Source: an uncultured Collinsella sp. (lineage in GTDB: Bacteria > Actinomycetota > Coriobacteriia > Coriobacteriales > Coriobacteriaceae). Taken from it: a stretch of DNA of 64,000 nucleotides. The translations under genes were made by a program, and so were the position numbers. The notes beneath the pieces were generated by a model. It saw nothing but the letters and a program-made list of their open reading frames with translations, did not search any database and had not been told where the DNA came from. The stretch lies in the NCBI GenBank assembly GCA_900555555.1, contig USLK01000004.1:1-64000 (forward strand), in the 5' to 3' direction. Below are positions 50,349-59,165 of the stretch, in pieces. Numbering within the stretch: position 1 is the stretch's first letter; the number at the start of each line of letters is the position of its first letter.

Positions 50349-51871
50349 TGGCAAGGTCGGGATTGCATCAAACTTTTGCCGTCCATAGCGCATGCTTGCG
50401 GGGCGTCGAGGCTTTTCCCGTGACGGTTGAGGTATCGAGTTCGGGGGGTATTCCCGGAATCACCATAGTCGGGATGGCCGACTCCGCGGTCCTTGAGGCC
50501 CGCAGCAGGATTAGATGTGCAATCAGATCGTCCGGATTTGAGGTCCCACGGCTCAGCTTTACTGTAAGCCTTTCCCCGGGCGATATGCGAAAGACCGGAA
50601 CGGGGTTCGATCTTGCGATTGCCGTTGCGATCCTTGCCTTATCGGGCCAAATCCCCATTTCTGGCGTGGACGGATGCCTCTTTGCCGGCGAGCTCGCTTT
50701 GGACGGGCGGGTCCTTGGCGTGCGCGGCGAGGTGGCCTTTCAGATACTTTCGAGATCTGAAAGACTGCGGTTTGTAAGCGGGCGCTACGACCGGCACATC
50801 TCCATGGGGAATGTCGATCAGGTTGAGCTCGGTGCCCTTGGTGGGCTACGGGGAGGCATAGCCCACCTACCCCTCATCCCCTCAACACGATGCGAGGTGC
50901 GACCTGAGATGGCCATGTTGGATTATGAGGATGTGGTCGGACAGGAGTTTGCCAAGCGTGCTTTGATGATTGCAGCCGCCGGCGGTTTAGGCCTGCTTAT
51001 GATCGGCCCCCCGGGTTCCGGGAAGACGATGCTCGCGCGGCGCATGACCTCGATACTTCCGCCTATAGATCAGATGGAGCTCGAACAGGCGCTTTGCATT
51101 CACTCCGTGATGGGGGAGCCCGCCGACAAGCTTTTATCCGGCATTCGTCCTTTTCGCAATCCTCACCATGCAGCTTCCTCTGCAGGCCTTATAGGTGGAG
51201 GCAGGCCCGTTCTTCCGGGTGAGATAAGTTTGGCGCATGGGGGAGTGCTGTATCTAGATGAGCTTGGCGAGTTTCAAAATTCTGTCCTCCAGATGCTGCG
51301 CCAGCCATTAGAGGATGGTGAGGTGCGTCTGGTGCGCGTTGACGGCACGTATGTTTTTCCCGCGCGATTTCAGCTTCTTGCGGCCAGCAACCCTTGCCCG
51401 TGCGGCTATCTGGGGGATCGTGAGATTGCATGCAGGTGCTCGGAAACCGCTGTTCAGCATTACCAGCAGCGCCTTGGAGGTCCGCTGATAGACAGAATCG
51501 ATGTTGTGGTTGACGTTGGTCGGCCCGATCCATCGACAATTGTCTCAGGCTCATCAGGGGCATCGTCCCATGACCTTAAAGAGCAGGTGCTGCGCGGCAG
51601 GGAGTTTGCGGGCTGGCGCTGTCGCGAGAAATGCGAATCTGGCAGCCTGCGATCCGGACTTGATTCGTCCGTTGCGGCATACGGTCTTGAAGATAACGCG
51701 TCTGAAGCACTCGTTGAGCTTGCGCGCAGGAAGCGTTTGACCGCGCGCGGAATTACACGGCTATGCCGCATCGCTCGAACGATCGCGGATGTCGATGAGA
51801 AGATCCTTGTTACAACGGACAATCTTCTTGAGGCCTCGATGCTGCAGGGGAGAAGAAATGAGCGTACTTAA
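50348..51871 (+). CDS. comM: YifB/ComM family magnesium chelatase-like AAA ATPase
   Basis: A 507-residue ATPase. The N-terminal Lon-like domain has VEVSSSGGIPGITIVGMAD and GTGFDLAIAVAIL. The AAA core has GPPGSGKTMLARRM, NPHHAASSAGLIGGG, LYLDELGEFQ and NPCPCGYLGD, and a C-terminal domain ends the chain. In Vibrio and Haemophilus ComM is a helicase that helps integrate transforming DNA, and the same is likely here. ATG 50348 is taken over 50333 because it starts in the yraN stop. It overlaps dprA by 14 bp. Confidence 0.92.
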   Translation: MARSGLHQTFAVHSACLRGVEAFPVTVEVSSSGGIPGITIVGMADSAVLEARSRIRCAIRSSGFEVPRLSFTVSLSPGDMRKTGTGFDLAIAVAILALSGQIPISGVDGCLFAGELALDGRVLGVRGEVAFQILSRSERLRFVSGRYDRHISMGNVDQVELGALGGLRGGIAHLPLIPSTRCEVRPEMAMLDYEDVVGQEFAKRALMIAAAGGLGLLMIGPPGSGKTMLARRMTSILPPIDQMELEQALCIHSVMGEPADKLLSGIRPFRNPHHAASSAGLIGGGRPVLPGEISLAHGGVLYLDELGEFQNSVLQMLRQPLEDGEVRLVRVDGTYVFPARFQLLAASNPCPCGYLGDREIACRCSETAVQHYQQRLGGPLIDRIDVVVDVGRPDPSTIVSGSSGASSHDLKEQVLRGREFAGWRCREKCESGSLRSGLDSSVAAYGLEDNASEALVELARRKRLTARGITRLCRIARTIADVDEKILVTTDNLLEASMLQGRRNERT

Positions 51872-52787
51872 AGGGGATGCATACGAAATCGAGCTGAACG
51901 ACCCCTTGTACCCCACGATGGTCGGGGACCTCAATAAGCCCCCGCAGCGCCTATACGTAATGGGCGATCCTTCAATATTGGGCAGGCCATCGCTATCGAT
52001 AATCGGAGCGCGAAAGGCAACCCCCTATGGGAAGTCCCTCTCCGGCATTGCAGCCAGGTTGGCGATCGAGTCCGGGCTCAATGTCGTATCGGGCGCCGCG
52101 CTCGGGTGTGATCAGGCCGCAGGGTGGTCTGCGGTCCGCGGGGGCGGTGTCCACGTTGCCGTTTTGGGCACAGGAGCTGACATACCCTACCCTCGATCCG
52201 CTAGGGGGCTGCTGGAAGAAACTCTATCTGGAGGAGGGGCGGTCATATCCCTCGAACCTTGGGGTACGCCGCCGCAGCGTTGGGCATTCCCTAAACGCAA
52301 CCAGATAATCGCTGCGCTCTCCCAAGCGTTGTTCATATCCGAGGCGGGGATGCCGTCCGGCACGTTTTCCACAGCTGAAGCGGCCATTGATCTAGGCAGG
52401 GAAGTGCTCGTTGCTCCGGGGTCCATCTTCGCCCCTGAGTCCCGAGGCTCGAATTACCTCATTTCAAACGGAGCGTGCTGCATCGCGGATATCGAGTCCC
52501 TCGAGGTTGCCATATCGAGGATCTATGGCGCCTTGCGCTTTCAACGAGCCCAGTTACCCGGACGATCCGTGTCGAGCCAATCGGAACGCAAGGTTATGGA
52601 GATGCTTTCAGCTTGCCCTATGAGAGCGGAGGAGATCGCCAAAGAACTTAGATTGAGCGCAACGGAGCTCAACTGCCTCTTCGGTTCTCTTGAATATGGC
52701 GGTTCGATAACCCGTTTGACGGATGGCCGATACTCACTTTCAGAAGCCGCCCTATACGAAAGCGCGGGAATGCGTCAGAATACCTAG
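51858..52787 (+). CDS. dprA: DNA processing protein DprA
   Basis: DprA protects incoming single-stranded DNA and loads RecA during transformation. The 309-residue protein has a Rossmann-like domain (LSIIGARKATPYG, VVSGAALGCDQAAG, PKRNQIIAALS, SGTFSTAEAA, APGSIFAPESRGSNYLI) and a C-terminal winged helix (about 245-300). GGGGAGAAG precedes ATG 51858. It overlaps comM, so the two transformation-related genes are coupled. Confidence 0.93.
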   Translation: MSVLKGDAYEIELNDPLYPTMVGDLNKPPQRLYVMGDPSILGRPSLSIIGARKATPYGKSLSGIAARLAIESGLNVVSGAALGCDQAAGWSAVRGGGVHVAVLGTGADIPYPRSARGLLEETLSGGGAVISLEPWGTPPQRWAFPKRNQIIAALSQALFISEAGMPSGTFSTAEAAIDLGREVLVAPGSIFAPESRGSNYLISNGACCIADIESLEVAISRIYGALRFQRAQLPGRSVSSQSERKVMEMLSACPMRAEEIAKELRLSATELNCLFGSLEYGGSITRLTDGRYSLSEAALYESAGMRQNT

Positions 52788-52808
52788 CATCGATGAAAGG
52801 AGATGCGC

Positions 52809-54158
52809 GTGAGCTATAAAGAGGTAACGGTTGTCGGCGGAGGACTTGCAGGTTGCGAGTGCGCGTGCCAACTGGCCGACCGCGGCATTCGAGTCAAATT
52901 ATATGAGATGCGACCTCTCACGACATCCCCAGCCCATCATACCGACCGACTTGCCGAACTCGTATGTTCGAACTCGCTCAAATCCCTGCGGATCGATTCT
53001 GCCGCCGGATTGTTGAAAGAAGAGCTTGTGCGCATGGGTTCCGTGTTGCTTGGCTGCGCGTGGAGGGCATCTGTTCCGGCGGGCGGTGCCCTCGCCGTAG
53101 ATCGAGAGCGATTCTCCGTATTCGTCGAGGACGAAATAGCCCGACGCAGCGCGATCGATGTCATACGTGAAGAGGTGCAAGAGCTCCCTTCCGGCCCGTG
53201 CGTCATAGCTGCGGGCCCCCTGTGCTCTCCTGCGCTTAGCCAATCCGTGCTCGATCGTGTCGGCGGCAGCGCCCTGTCTTTCTTCGACGCCGCGGCCCCC
53301 ATAGTCGACGCTTCAACCATAGACCGTTCAATCGTGTTCTCGCAGTCGCGCTATGAGGATCCAGGTTCCGGAGACTACCTAAACGCGCCGTTTACCAAAG
53401 ACGAATATGAAGCGTTCATTACGGAGCTTGTTGGGGCTGAGCGCGTTGTCTTAAAGGATTTCGAGCGTAAGGATCTTTTCCAGGCCTGTCAGCCGGCTGA
53501 GGAGGTTGCCCGAACGGGCCTCGACGCGATTCGCTTCGGTGCCATGAAGCCTGTCGGTCTGATAGACCCGAGGACCGGGAAGCGTCCCTGGGCCGCCGTT
53601 CAGCTGCGATCCGAGAACGCCCATCGCACCGCCTATAATCTGGTGGGATTCCAGACCAATCTTACGTTCAGCGAGCAAAAGCGCGTATTTAGGATGATTC
53701 CCGGCCTCGAGCATGCGGAATTCTTCCGTTTCGGCGTCATGCATCGCAACACCTTTGTGGATTCCCCGCACGTCCTCGACCGCACTTTCAAGATCCCAGG
53801 GTCGGATGTGCGTCTGGCGGGGCAGATCACGGGCACCGAAGGCTATACCGAGGCAATCGCATCCGGCCTGTTCGCCGCAATCAACACATATGCCGATCTT
53901 ACGGACCGAGACGCCCTCGCACTTCCCGTCACCGGCGCCTTCGGCTCCCTTGTGGCCTACGCAACTGATCCGGCGACGGAAAACTACCAGCCCATGCATG
54001 TCAACTTTGGCGTTGTGCCGCCCCTGGGGGACGGGAAACGTAGAAGCAAGCGTGACCGTTATGCGGCCTATTCCGAGCGGGCCCTTTCCGATTTGGATGC
54101 GTATATCGCTCAGCGCGCCGAACTCTTCTCCACGGAGCGCCCTGCGCATGAGCAGTAG
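52809..54158 (+). CDS. trmFO: folate-dependent tRNA (uracil-5-)-methyltransferase
   Basis: TrmFO makes m5U54 in tRNA using methylene-tetrahydrofolate and FAD. The 449-residue protein has the FAD loop VVGGGLAGCECA, YEMRP, ELVCSNSLKS, DYLNAPFTKDEYEAF, AMKPVGLIDPRTGKRPWA, FQTNLTFSEQKRVF and AGQITGTEGYTEAIASG. GTG 52809 is chosen because the ribosome site AAAGGAG touches ATG 52803 directly but sits 6 nt before the GTG. It overlaps the next gene by 11 bp. It adds to the folate-using genes in the window. Confidence 0.95.
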   Translation: MSYKEVTVVGGGLAGCECACQLADRGIRVKLYEMRPLTTSPAHHTDRLAELVCSNSLKSLRIDSAAGLLKEELVRMGSVLLGCAWRASVPAGGALAVDRERFSVFVEDEIARRSAIDVIREEVQELPSGPCVIAAGPLCSPALSQSVLDRVGGSALSFFDAAAPIVDASTIDRSIVFSQSRYEDPGSGDYLNAPFTKDEYEAFITELVGAERVVLKDFERKDLFQACQPAEEVARTGLDAIRFGAMKPVGLIDPRTGKRPWAAVQLRSENAHRTAYNLVGFQTNLTFSEQKRVFRMIPGLEHAEFFRFGVMHRNTFVDSPHVLDRTFKIPGSDVRLAGQITGTEGYTEAIASGLFAAINTYADLTDRDALALPVTGAFGSLVAYATDPATENYQPMHVNFGVVPPLGDGKRRSKRDRYAAYSERALSDLDAYIAQRAELFSTERPAHEQ

Positions 54159-55065
54159 AGCGCTCTATGAAGCGGTTGACGGTTTTATCGCTTACATCAG
54201 CGTAATCGAAGGACTCTCCCCTGAGACCGCCAGGGCATATGGGGAACATCTGGAGGCATACGCTCGATGGTGTAGTGACAGTGGGATCGACGGCCTCCAT
54301 CCTCAGGTTCGAGAAGCGCGTTCCTATGTATCACATCTTAAAAGAGCCGGTTATGCTCCTAAGACGATTGCAGCCCATCTGTCGGCCCTGAGATCCATGT
54401 TCCACTGGTTGGATTTGGAAGGTTTCAGCTGCGGTGAGGCCATATGTTCGTTGTTGACGCCCAAGACGCCCAAGGAGCTTCCTGTCGTTTTGTCCCGTTC
54501 TCAGCTAGATGCAATACTTGGGGTGCCGGATGATTCGCCCGAGGGCATGCGAGATGCGGCCTTGCTTGAGCTTCTTATCGCCTCCGGGGCCCGCATCTCC
54601 GAGCTTTCGCGTCTCGAAATAGGTGATATATCGAATGGGGACCGGACGGTCCGCCTGCATGGCAAGGGATCGAAGGAGCGATGCGTGCCGCTCTATCGCA
54701 TCGCGCTCGAAGCATATGGTCGATATCTTCAAAACGGGAGACCGGCCCTGCTCTCCCGTGCCGGCGCATCGTACTCAACGGATCGAGTATTCATATCGGC
54801 GAGGGGTAAAGCGATGAGTCCCGATGCCATTCGCAAGAGGTTTTATTATTTGAGGTCTCAAGCCGGGTTGCCCGCGGACATTACGCCGCATTCCCTGCGG
54901 CACACGTTTGCCACGCTCTTGTTGGATGGAGGAGCCGACTTACGCTGTGTTCAGGAACTGCTGGGGCATGAGAGCTTGAGCACGACTCAGATCTACACCC
55001 ATGTGGCGCCAGAGCGTCTTAAGGCGTCTTTACGCCTCTCCCACCCCCGGGGAGAAAACGATTAG
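54148..55065 (+). CDS. tyrosine recombinase of the XerC/XerD type
   Basis: A 305-residue site-specific recombinase. It has an N-terminal SAM-like core-binding domain (about 1-100) and a catalytic domain with Arg in GARISEL, Lys in GKGSKERCVPL, HSLRHTF near 248, GHESLSTTQIYTHV with the Tyr nucleophile near 283. In housekeeping context next to trmFO and length of ~300 residues it fits XerC, which resolves chromosome dimers at dif; no phage genes adjoin. The start at 54148 overlaps trmFO by 11 bp. Confidence 0.9.
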   Translation: MSSRALYEAVDGFIAYISVIEGLSPETARAYGEHLEAYARWCSDSGIDGLHPQVREARSYVSHLKRAGYAPKTIAAHLSALRSMFHWLDLEGFSCGEAICSLLTPKTPKELPVVLSRSQLDAILGVPDDSPEGMRDAALLELLIASGARISELSRLEIGDISNGDRTVRLHGKGSKERCVPLYRIALEAYGRYLQNGRPALLSRAGASYSTDRVFISARGKAMSPDAIRKRFYYLRSQAGLPADITPHSLRHTFATLLLDGGADLRCVQELLGHESLSTTQIYTHVAPERLKASLRLSHPRGEND

Positions 55066-55128
55066 TATGAGGAATTCGTGAATCAGTTGGAAATTCGCAG
55101 GGAGAAGTCCGAGTGAGAAAGACCTCGG

Positions 55129-55158
55129 TTGTCCCGCAAGCATATATCCTGCTATCAT
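55129..55158 (+). promoter_or_regulatory. promoter of the rpsB-tsf operon
   Basis: TTGTCC (55129-55134) and TATCAT (55153-55158) are 18 bp apart. A start near 55165 would give an rpsB leader of about 130 nt. Confidence 0.55.
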
Positions 55159-55164
55159 TCATCG

Positions 55165-55294
55165 GGTTGCGAGGACGCAACATCTAAACACACACGTGCG
55201 ACTACCCGTTGTCCGCGGTGCCCGATTCTAGGTAGCACAGTTTCGGGTGGGCAGGGGGGCCGACATCGCACGGAGGCAAACCGGGAGGTAAAAC
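55165..55294 (+). promoter_or_regulatory. long rpsB 5' leader, probable S2 control region
   Basis: About 130 nt of untranslated leader precede rpsB. It contains GCCCGA / TCGGGT pairing (55220-55248) and G-rich runs near the ribosome site GGGAGG. In other bacteria the rpsB leader binds S2 to repress rpsB-tsf; a like role is inferred, with no family match made. Confidence 0.4.
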
Positions 55295-56038
55295 ATGGCT
55301 ACCAAGATTAATATCCGTACCCTGCTCGAGGCTGGCTGCCACTTCGGTCACCAGACCCGTCGCTGGAACCCCAAGATGCGTCCGTTCATCTTCGGCGAGC
55401 GCAACGGCATCTACATCCTCGATCTCAAGCAGACCATCGTCGAGGCTGACAAGTCCTATACCTTCCTCAAGGACATCTGCGCCAAGGGCGGTAAGGTTCT
55501 GTTCGTCGGCACCAAGAAGCAGGCTCAGGAGGCTGTCAAGAACGCAGCCGAGCGCGCCAATATGCCTTATATCAACCAGCGCTGGCTCGGTGGCATGCTC
55601 ACCAACTTCGTGACCATTCGTTCTCGCATCAACCGCATGGAGGAGCTCGAGGCCATGGTGGAGGACGGCCGCATGGCCCTTCTGCCCAAGAAGGAGCAGG
55701 CCGTTCTGGGCAAGGAGCTCACCAAGCTCCAGACCAACCTCGGTGGTGCCCGCGATATGAAGTCCCTGCCCCAGGCTCTGTTCGTTATCGACACCAAGCG
55801 CGAGGAGAACGCCATCAAGGAGGCTCAGCGCCTGCACATTCCGGTCGTCGCCCTTATCGACACCAACTCCGATCCCGACGAGGTCGAGCTTGGCGTTCCC
55901 TGCAACGACGACGCTATTTCCGCCGTCCAGCTCATGTGTGACCTGTTTGCCGATGCCTGCCTGGCAGGTTCCGGCAAGGAGCAGATCTCCGAGGCCGAGA
56001 TGGCCGGCGAGGCTCAGTCCGAGGCTTCCGCTGAGTAA
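55295..56038 (+). CDS. rpsB: 30S ribosomal protein S2
   Basis: A 247-residue ribosomal protein with all S2 signatures: RTLLEAGCHFGHQTRRWNPKM, YILDLKQTI, GTKKQAQE, QRWLGGMLTNF and DTNSDPDEVELGVPCNDDA. The acidic Ala/Glu-rich tail is common. GGGAGG precedes the ATG. A terminator-like hairpin separates it from tsf, so the two may differ in level. Confidence 0.97.
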   Translation: MATKINIRTLLEAGCHFGHQTRRWNPKMRPFIFGERNGIYILDLKQTIVEADKSYTFLKDICAKGGKVLFVGTKKQAQEAVKNAAERANMPYINQRWLGGMLTNFVTIRSRINRMEELEAMVEDGRMALLPKKEQAVLGKELTKLQTNLGGARDMKSLPQALFVIDTKREENAIKEAQRLHIPVVALIDTNSDPDEVELGVPCNDDAISAVQLMCDLFADACLAGSGKEQISEAEMAGEAQSEASAE

Positions 56039-56053
56039 CATTCAGCTTTAATG

Positions 56054-56080
56054 GGGCCCGATTTTTCGGGCCCTGTTTTT
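56054..56080 (+). terminator. terminator/attenuator between rpsB and tsf
   Basis: GGGCCCGA / TCGGGCCC is a perfect 8-bp stem with loop TTTT, followed by TGTTTTT. It would cut tsf transcription unless partly read through, as in E. coli where rpsB exceeds tsf. Confidence 0.8.
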
Positions 56081-56108
56081 AATCAAGCGCTACCGAAAGG
56101 AATGAACC

Positions 56109-56981
56109 ATGGCACAGGTTACCGCTCAGATGGTCAAGCAGCTCCGCGAGATGACCGATTCCCCCATGATGGAGTGCAAGAAGGCACTCGTCGAGGCCGA
56201 TGGCGACATGGACGCCGCGGTCGACATCCTTCGTAAGAACGGCCTCGCCGCAGCCGCCAAGAAGGCCGGTCGCGCCACCAACGAGGGTGCCATCGGCGCC
56301 TTTGTATCCGAGGACACCACCTCCGGTGCCCTGGTCGAGGTTTCTTGCGAGACCGACTTCGTTGCTTCCAACTCCAAGTTCACCGGTTTCTGCTGTAAGC
56401 TCGCTCAGGCCGTGACCGAGAACGGCTACGCCGATGTCGATGCCCTCATGGCCGGTTCCGTTGACGGCGAGACCACCGAGGCCGCTATGACCGAGATGAT
56501 TCACGTCATCGGTGAGAACATGAAGGTGTCCCGTCTCGTCGCCCGCAAGGCCGAGTCCGGCGCTGTTTCCACCTATCTGCACATGGGTGGCAAGATCGGC
56601 GTTCTGGCCGAGTTCTCCTTCGAGAAGCCCGAGACCGCTCAGAACGAGGCCTTCAAGACCTTTGCTCACGATGTCGCCATGCAGATCGCTGCCACGGCCC
56701 CCATCTGCGCAGTCCGCGAGGATGTTCCGGCTGAGGTCGTAGAGCACGAGATGGCCATTTATAAGGAGCAGGCTGCTGAGTCCGGCAAGCCCGAGGCCAT
56801 TCAGGAGAAGATGGCTACCGGTCGCCTGGAGAAGTACTTCAAGCAGTTCGTCCTGGTCGAGCAGGAGTTCGTCAAGGATTCCAGCATGACCATCACCCAG
56901 TATGCCGAGAAGGTCTCAAAGGAGTGCGGCGACACCATCAAGGTCGTCGGCTTCGATCGCCTGATGCGCGGCGAGAACTAG
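56109..56981 (+). CDS. tsf: translation elongation factor Ts
   Basis: EF-Ts exchanges GDP for GTP on EF-Tu. The 290-residue protein has an N-terminal UBA-like domain (VKQLREMTDSPMMECKKAL), VEVSCETDFVASN, and the core repeats ending with QFVLVEQEFVKDSSMTI. Length is normal. GAAAGGAA precedes the start. A strong terminator follows. Confidence 0.97.
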   Translation: MAQVTAQMVKQLREMTDSPMMECKKALVEADGDMDAAVDILRKNGLAAAAKKAGRATNEGAIGAFVSEDTTSGALVEVSCETDFVASNSKFTGFCCKLAQAVTENGYADVDALMAGSVDGETTEAAMTEMIHVIGENMKVSRLVARKAESGAVSTYLHMGGKIGVLAEFSFEKPETAQNEAFKTFAHDVAMQIAATAPICAVREDVPAEVVEHEMAIYKEQAAESGKPEAIQEKMATGRLEKYFKQFVLVEQEFVKDSSMTITQYAEKVSKECGDTIKVVGFDRLMRGEN

Positions 56982-57001
56982 TTTCTCCTTATGAAGTATA
57001 G

Positions 57002-57037
57002 AGCAGGCTATGGGTTTCGGCTCATGGCCTGCTTTTT
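57002..57037 (+). terminator. rho-independent terminator of tsf
   Basis: AGCAGGC / GCCTGCT, extended to about 13 pairs with TATGGG / CTCATG, is followed by TTTTTC. It lies 20 bp after the tsf stop. Confidence 0.85.
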
Positions 57038-57096
57038 CATGTCTCGCGATGACAACCCTGATAGAATAGGCTAAATAGCCAATAAGGAGGAATCCC

Positions 57097-57819
57097 TTGT
57101 CTGAGTATGTATACAAAAGAGTACTTCTCAAACTCTCTGGTGAGGCCCTGATGGGTTCTGCCGGCTACGGCATCGATCCAACCGTTGTCGATCGTCTGGC
57201 CCAGCAGATCAAGCAGCTCCATGAAGATGGGGTAGAGGTGGGCATCGTCGTTGGCGGCGGGAACATTTTCCGCGGCCTCGCTGGCTCTGCCAAGGGTATG
57301 GATCGTGCGCAGGCAGACTATATGGGCATGCTCGCGACGGTCATGAACGCACTCGCCCTCCAGGATGCGTTCGAACGTGAGGAGTGCACCTGCCGCGTTA
57401 TGAGCGCTATTCAGATGAATGAGGTTTGCGAGCCGTATATTCGTCGACGGGCCATCAATCATCTCGAAAAGGGCGATATCGTTATCTTTGCCGCCGGTTC
57501 GGGTAACCCTTACTTCACCACTGATACCGCCGCCGCCTTGCGCGCGTGCGAGATCGGTGCGGACTGCCTGCTCAAGGCCACCAAGGTCGATGGCATCTAT
57601 GACAAGGATCCGGTGAAGAACGAGGACGCGGTTCGTTTCGACTCCATCAGCTATCATGAGGTCCTCGTGCGCGGCCTGCAGGTTATGGATACAACGGCTA
57701 CGGCTCTGTGCCAGGACAACCATATGCCCATCATGGTCCTCAATATCGAGGGCGAGGATAATATCAAACGTGCCCTTGCCGGAGAGCCGGTCGGCACCGT
57801 CGTATTTGAGGAGGAATAA
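57097..57819 (+). CDS. pyrH: uridylate kinase
   Basis: PyrH phosphorylates UMP to UDP. The 240-residue protein belongs to the bacterial amino acid kinase-type UMP kinases: RVLLKLSGEALMG, IVVGGGNIFRG, RAQADYMGMLATVMNALAL, PYFTTDTAAALRA and KATKVDGIYDKDP. It begins with TTG at 57097, fixed by AAGGAGG 6 nt upstream and the conserved first residues. It starts a new unit after the tsf terminator and leads into frr. Confidence 0.97.
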   Translation: MSEYVYKRVLLKLSGEALMGSAGYGIDPTVVDRLAQQIKQLHEDGVEVGIVVGGGNIFRGLAGSAKGMDRAQADYMGMLATVMNALALQDAFEREECTCRVMSAIQMNEVCEPYIRRRAINHLEKGDIVIFAAGSGNPYFTTDTAAALRACEIGADCLLKATKVDGIYDKDPVKNEDAVRFDSISYHEVLVRGLQVMDTTATALCQDNHMPIMVLNIEGEDNIKRALAGEPVGTVVFEEE

Positions 57820-57822
57820 CCC

Positions 57823-58356
57823 ATGTCCGAGATCACGCAGAACATGGATAAGACCATCGAATCCCTGAAGCACAACTTCGGTAAGGTTCGCACCGGTCGC
57901 GCCAATGCCAATATCCTGTCTGACATCACCGTCGATTACTACGGCGTTCCGACGCCCATCAGCCAGGTTGCCGCCGTCAAGGCCCCCGAGGCCCATATGC
58001 TCGTTATCGAGCCGTGGGACAAGTCTTTGCTGAATGCCATCGTTCATGCCATCAGCGCTTCCGACCTCGGGATCAACCCCAGCTCCGATGGTTCCATCGT
58101 TCGCCTGCCTTTCCCGGCTCCAACGGAGGAGCGCCGCCGCGAGCTCGCAAAGGAGTGCCGCGAACTTGCCGAGCAGGCGCGCGTGTCCATTCGCAACATT
58201 CGCCGCGACGCCAACAACAAGCTTGATCGCGATGAAGAGCTCACCGAGGACGACGTCCGCCGCGAGCAGGCTAAGGTTCAGAAGCACACCGATGAATATA
58301 TCGCCAAGATCGAGCAGCTGCTCAAGGCCAAAGAGCAAGAGCTCATGGAGATCTAG
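57823..58356 (+). CDS. frr: ribosome recycling factor
   Basis: RRF splits post-termination ribosomes together with EF-G. The 177-residue protein matches over its full length: MDKTIESLKHNFGKVRTGRAN, YYGVPTPISQVA, INPSSDGSIVRLPFP, and IRNIRRDANNKL. It is about eight residues shorter than many, mostly at the N-terminus. It follows pyrH by 3 bp, the common pairing. Confidence 0.97.
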   Translation: MSEITQNMDKTIESLKHNFGKVRTGRANANILSDITVDYYGVPTPISQVAAVKAPEAHMLVIEPWDKSLLNAIVHAISASDLGINPSSDGSIVRLPFPAPTEERRRELAKECRELAEQARVSIRNIRRDANNKLDRDEELTEDDVRREQAKVQKHTDEYIAKIEQLLKAKEQELMEI

Positions 58357-59142
58357 ATGCAATACGACGTTGAGAAATTCAACGAGTACTTTGCCGAGCA
58401 TCCGGACGACATTTCTATTGATGCCCTAGACATGGCGCGAATCCCGCGCCATGTCTCTTGCATTATGGACGGCAACGGTCGCTGGGCAACGTCTCGCGGC
58501 CTTTCGCGAAGCGAAGGCCACAAGCAGGGCATTGTCGCCCTGCGTGAAATCATCACCGCATGCGTTCGTCTCGGTGTTGACGTCATGTCTGCATATGCGT
58601 TCTCCACGGAAAACTGGAAGCGCCCGCAGACCGAGGTCAACCTCCTTATGCATCTTTTCGCTAAAACATTCATCGATGAGCTTCCGCTCCTCAAGCGCGA
58701 AAACGTTCGCGTTGAGTTCTTGGGCGATATCTCCGCCCTTCCTCAGAAGACCCGCGAAGTCTTCGCATACGGTCTCAAGGAATGCGAGCACCATACCGGC
58801 ATGACCCTTGCTCTTGCCGTTAATTACGGTGGTCGAGCCGAGATTACCCGAGCTGCGCGTCAGATCGCGGAACAGGTTGCACGCGGCGATCTTAATCCGA
58901 CCGATGTCGATGATGAGCTGATCGCAAGTCATCTCTATACCGCCGACTTGTCCGATCCCGAGCTTGTTATCAGAACTTCGGGGGAGATGCGTGTCTCAAA
59001 TTACCTGCTTTGGCAGATCGCATATTCAGAGTTCTACGTCACCGACACCTACTGGCCCGATTTCGATCGCTGGGGGCTTGTCCGAGCTATCGATGCCTAT
59101 CAGCATCGAGATCGTCGTTTCGGCGGCGTTAAACAGCAGTAG
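58357..59142 (+). CDS. uppS: isoprenyl transferase (undecaprenyl diphosphate synthase)
   Basis: UppS builds the C55 lipid carrier for cell wall synthesis from farnesyl and isopentenyl diphosphate. The 261-residue protein has IPRHVSCIMDGNGRWA with the catalytic Asp, AYAFSTENWKRP, NYGGRAEI and the C-terminal RTSGEMRVSNYLLWQIAYSE. Chain length cannot be told for certain. ATG follows the frr stop with no gap. dxr and ispG for its precursors lie downstream. Confidence 0.95.
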   Translation: MQYDVEKFNEYFAEHPDDISIDALDMARIPRHVSCIMDGNGRWATSRGLSRSEGHKQGIVALREIITACVRLGVDVMSAYAFSTENWKRPQTEVNLLMHLFAKTFIDELPLLKRENVRVEFLGDISALPQKTREVFAYGLKECEHHTGMTLALAVNYGGRAEITRAARQIAEQVARGDLNPTDVDDELIASHLYTADLSDPELVIRTSGEMRVSNYLLWQIAYSEFYVTDTYWPDFDRWGLVRAIDAYQHRDRRFGGVKQQ

Positions 59143-59165
59143 TTGCCCGTTCAAGGAGTTTTGCA

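Noticed and set aside
54148..55065. Phage or island integrase
   Set aside because: It overlaps trmFO in a housekeeping cluster, and no att-like repeats, tRNA or phage genes are nearby. XerC-type is the simpler reading.
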